Under the pieces are notes generated by a model, which saw only the letters and a list, made by a program, of their open reading frames with translations, was not told where the DNA came from and did not search any database. The translations under genes were made by a program, and so were the position numbers. This document shows positions 62,867 to 64,000 of a DNA stretch of 64,000 nt, piece after piece (within the stretch, counting starts at the first letter, position 1; each line of letters opens with the position of its first letter). Source of the DNA: Jannaschia pohangensis. GTDB taxonomy: Bacteria; Pseudomonadota; Alphaproteobacteria; Rhodobacterales; Rhodobacteraceae. The DNA lies in contig NZ_FORA01000001.1 in the NCBI RefSeq assembly GCF_900113875.1, positions 1,301,925 through 1,365,924 of the forward strand, in the 5' to 3' direction.

Positions 62867-63591
62867 GACCACTTCCCCAATTTCTTCTTCACGCCAAACT
62901 TCATATCAAATCCAGAAAGAAATTTGACTAACCGCTGATATCTACAAGCTACTACTCGGAATTCAGCATGACAATTCAAAAGATGTATTCGCATTTCGAA
63001 TGTCGCATGCCAAAGTCGCAAAACTATACGCAACCACTTCTCTTCTGATGGCTTCTCGCACAATACATGAAAAAAGGAAGCATGACATATGCGTATCGAC
63101 TGCCAACGAATTCTACTATGACAGCCCTTCCCGCAGCAATCAGATCATACAGTCCCAGAATTGCCTTTGCATTGTCAAGACACAATTTTGGCCTATCACA
63201 GCCCAATATCGGCTATGATTGAGACCCCGAGCGTGGCAACACGTTGGGAGTCGTATGGCGGAGGTCGTTGAGATCATCGCGTCCTGCTGGACAGTGCCTC
63301 CAGGACAGGGCCGTGAAAAGCGCATCATACCGACCAGCGGTGCTCGCGAACAGCGTCCAATCGGCGATCAGTCGAGTCGGAGCTGCCAGCTCCTCAACCA
63401 GGCTCGCCCAAGATGAAATCTTGGCAGCTGGTCTAGCTTTCGCGCATATCGATTCCTTCAAAGGCTGGATGCAGGGTTTGTATTGCGAGGATTGCGATGA
63501 AAATCGGCGCTACATTCGAAGCAAATATGTCGAACGACGATGAATATCATTGCGAGATCGTTCTGAACCTCACTGGTCTGACCCCCGACGT
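62867..63591. other. A+T-rich gene-free region between rhs and the IS3 element
   Basis: 725 bases with no supported gene. Short open readings exist (for example 62863-63063 minus and 63213-63461 minus), but they show no family features or good ribosome sites. The left half is markedly A+T-rich and probably holds the rhs promoter. From about 63240 the composition returns to high GC, suggesting a different origin, possibly the edge of the insertion sequence or a gene remnant. Confidence 0.5.
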
Positions 63592-64000
63592 TCATCCAGC
63601 TGAAACCAGAGCCGGCGTGTGACAATTACCCGCTTGCGCGGAGGGAGCAATGGGCGAGCAGCGGAACGCTTCCGTTTCGTGGAGCTGATCGCCCATTGCG
63701 GTGAGTTGGGCGGCGAATGCCGCAGGCGTTTGGTAGTCGAGGGCTGAATGTGGGCGCGCGAGGTTGTAGTCGGCCACCCAGCGGGCGACGGCCTCGCGGG
63801 CGTGATCCAGTCCGAAGAACAGCGTCTCGTTCAGGAGTTCGTCCCGCATCTTCGAATTGAAGGCCTCGCAGATTCCGTTCGGCATCGGCTTGCCTGGGGC
63901 GATGAAATGCCAAGGCACGCCCGTCTCCTCGCTCCAGGCCAGCATCGCGTTCGAGGTGAACTCGGTGCCGTGGTCGCTGACGATGAGGTCGGGCTTGCCG
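63592..64000 (-). mobile_element. IS3-family transposase (OrfB), 5' end outside window
   Basis: The minus strand is open from the window edge to a stop at 63592. It reads [20 protein letters not shown], then [32 protein letters not shown] and [20 protein letters not shown], the DDE integrase core of IS3-family OrfB: the second Asp in VSDHG and the Glu in [14 protein letters not shown]. The element's end should lie near 63575-63590, but I could not identify the inverted repeat with certainty. It bounds the rhs region on the right. Confidence 0.9.

Noticed and set aside
62863..63063. Small minus-strand gene (66 codons) just upstream of rhs
   Set aside because: It has no recognisable features and ends inside the ribosome-site region of the proposed GTG start; it probably lies in the rhs leader.
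63213..63543. Two overlapping short open frames on opposite strands upstream of the IS3 transposase
   Set aside because: Neither has a ribosome site or known motif; they could be remnants but cannot be supported.

Overview
The window looks like chromosomal DNA of a high-GC, flagellated, Gram-negative alphaproteobacterium, most likely a member of the Rhodobacterales. The reasons are the smoEFGK-smoS-mtlK polyol operon in the order known from Rhodobacter, the Anbu/ATP-grasp/alpha-E/transglutaminase operon, tamAB joined to pqi genes, and the flgE-flgK-flgL-flgI order. Most calls rest on family recognition from the translated sequence; no database search was possible.

Left part (1-37.5 kb), orderly core genome. 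On the minus strand: an S49 peptidase (cut by the window edge), flagellar flgI, flgL, flgK, flgE and motB, a small PNPOx-like protein, an AttH/CrtC-like protein with its FtsX-type ABC exporter, and the Anbu operon. On the plus strand: tamA-tamB-pqiA-pqiA-pqiB-pqiC (outer-membrane assembly and inter-membrane lipid transport), galU-otsB-otsA (trehalose from glucose-1-phosphate), a LacI-type regulator, and a sorbitol/mannitol ABC transporter with two polyol dehydrogenases. Two matching TTTAC/GTAAA palindromes, before the regulator and before smoE, are candidate operators.

Junction (37.6-39.4 kb). A 3' fragment of a tRNA gene (T-arm and acceptor strand, probably tRNA-Leu), a 12-bp tandem repeat, a P4-type tyrosine integrase and a small excisionase-like HTH protein mark the probable left end of a mobile island.

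Right part (39.4-64 kb), accessory. A compact, apparently complete type II secretion locus (gspK, gspO, gspG, gspJ, I, H, F, D, C, M, L and E) has its prepilin peptidase/major pseudopilin pair inverted inside it. Directly after the gspE stop codon begins a 13-kb Rhs/YD-repeat polymorphic-toxin island read on the minus strand. It has one full-length 1522-residue Rhs protein with a secretory-type N terminus and its immunity gene. Downstream are six displaced cassettes, each a fragment of the same Rhs core, a different toxin tip and a different immunity gene, in various states of decay, plus an immunity pseudogene and a terminal core fragment. An IS3-family transposase runs off the right edge.

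The most interesting reading is that a Sec-exported Rhs toxin and a dedicated type II secretion machine form one mobile antagonism module, with a downstream store of alternative toxin tips. Two homopolymer tracts (T7 in the Rhs signal-peptide region, C9 in one orphan core) are each exactly one base short of restoring a continuous frame. This could be phase variation, decay or sequencing error.
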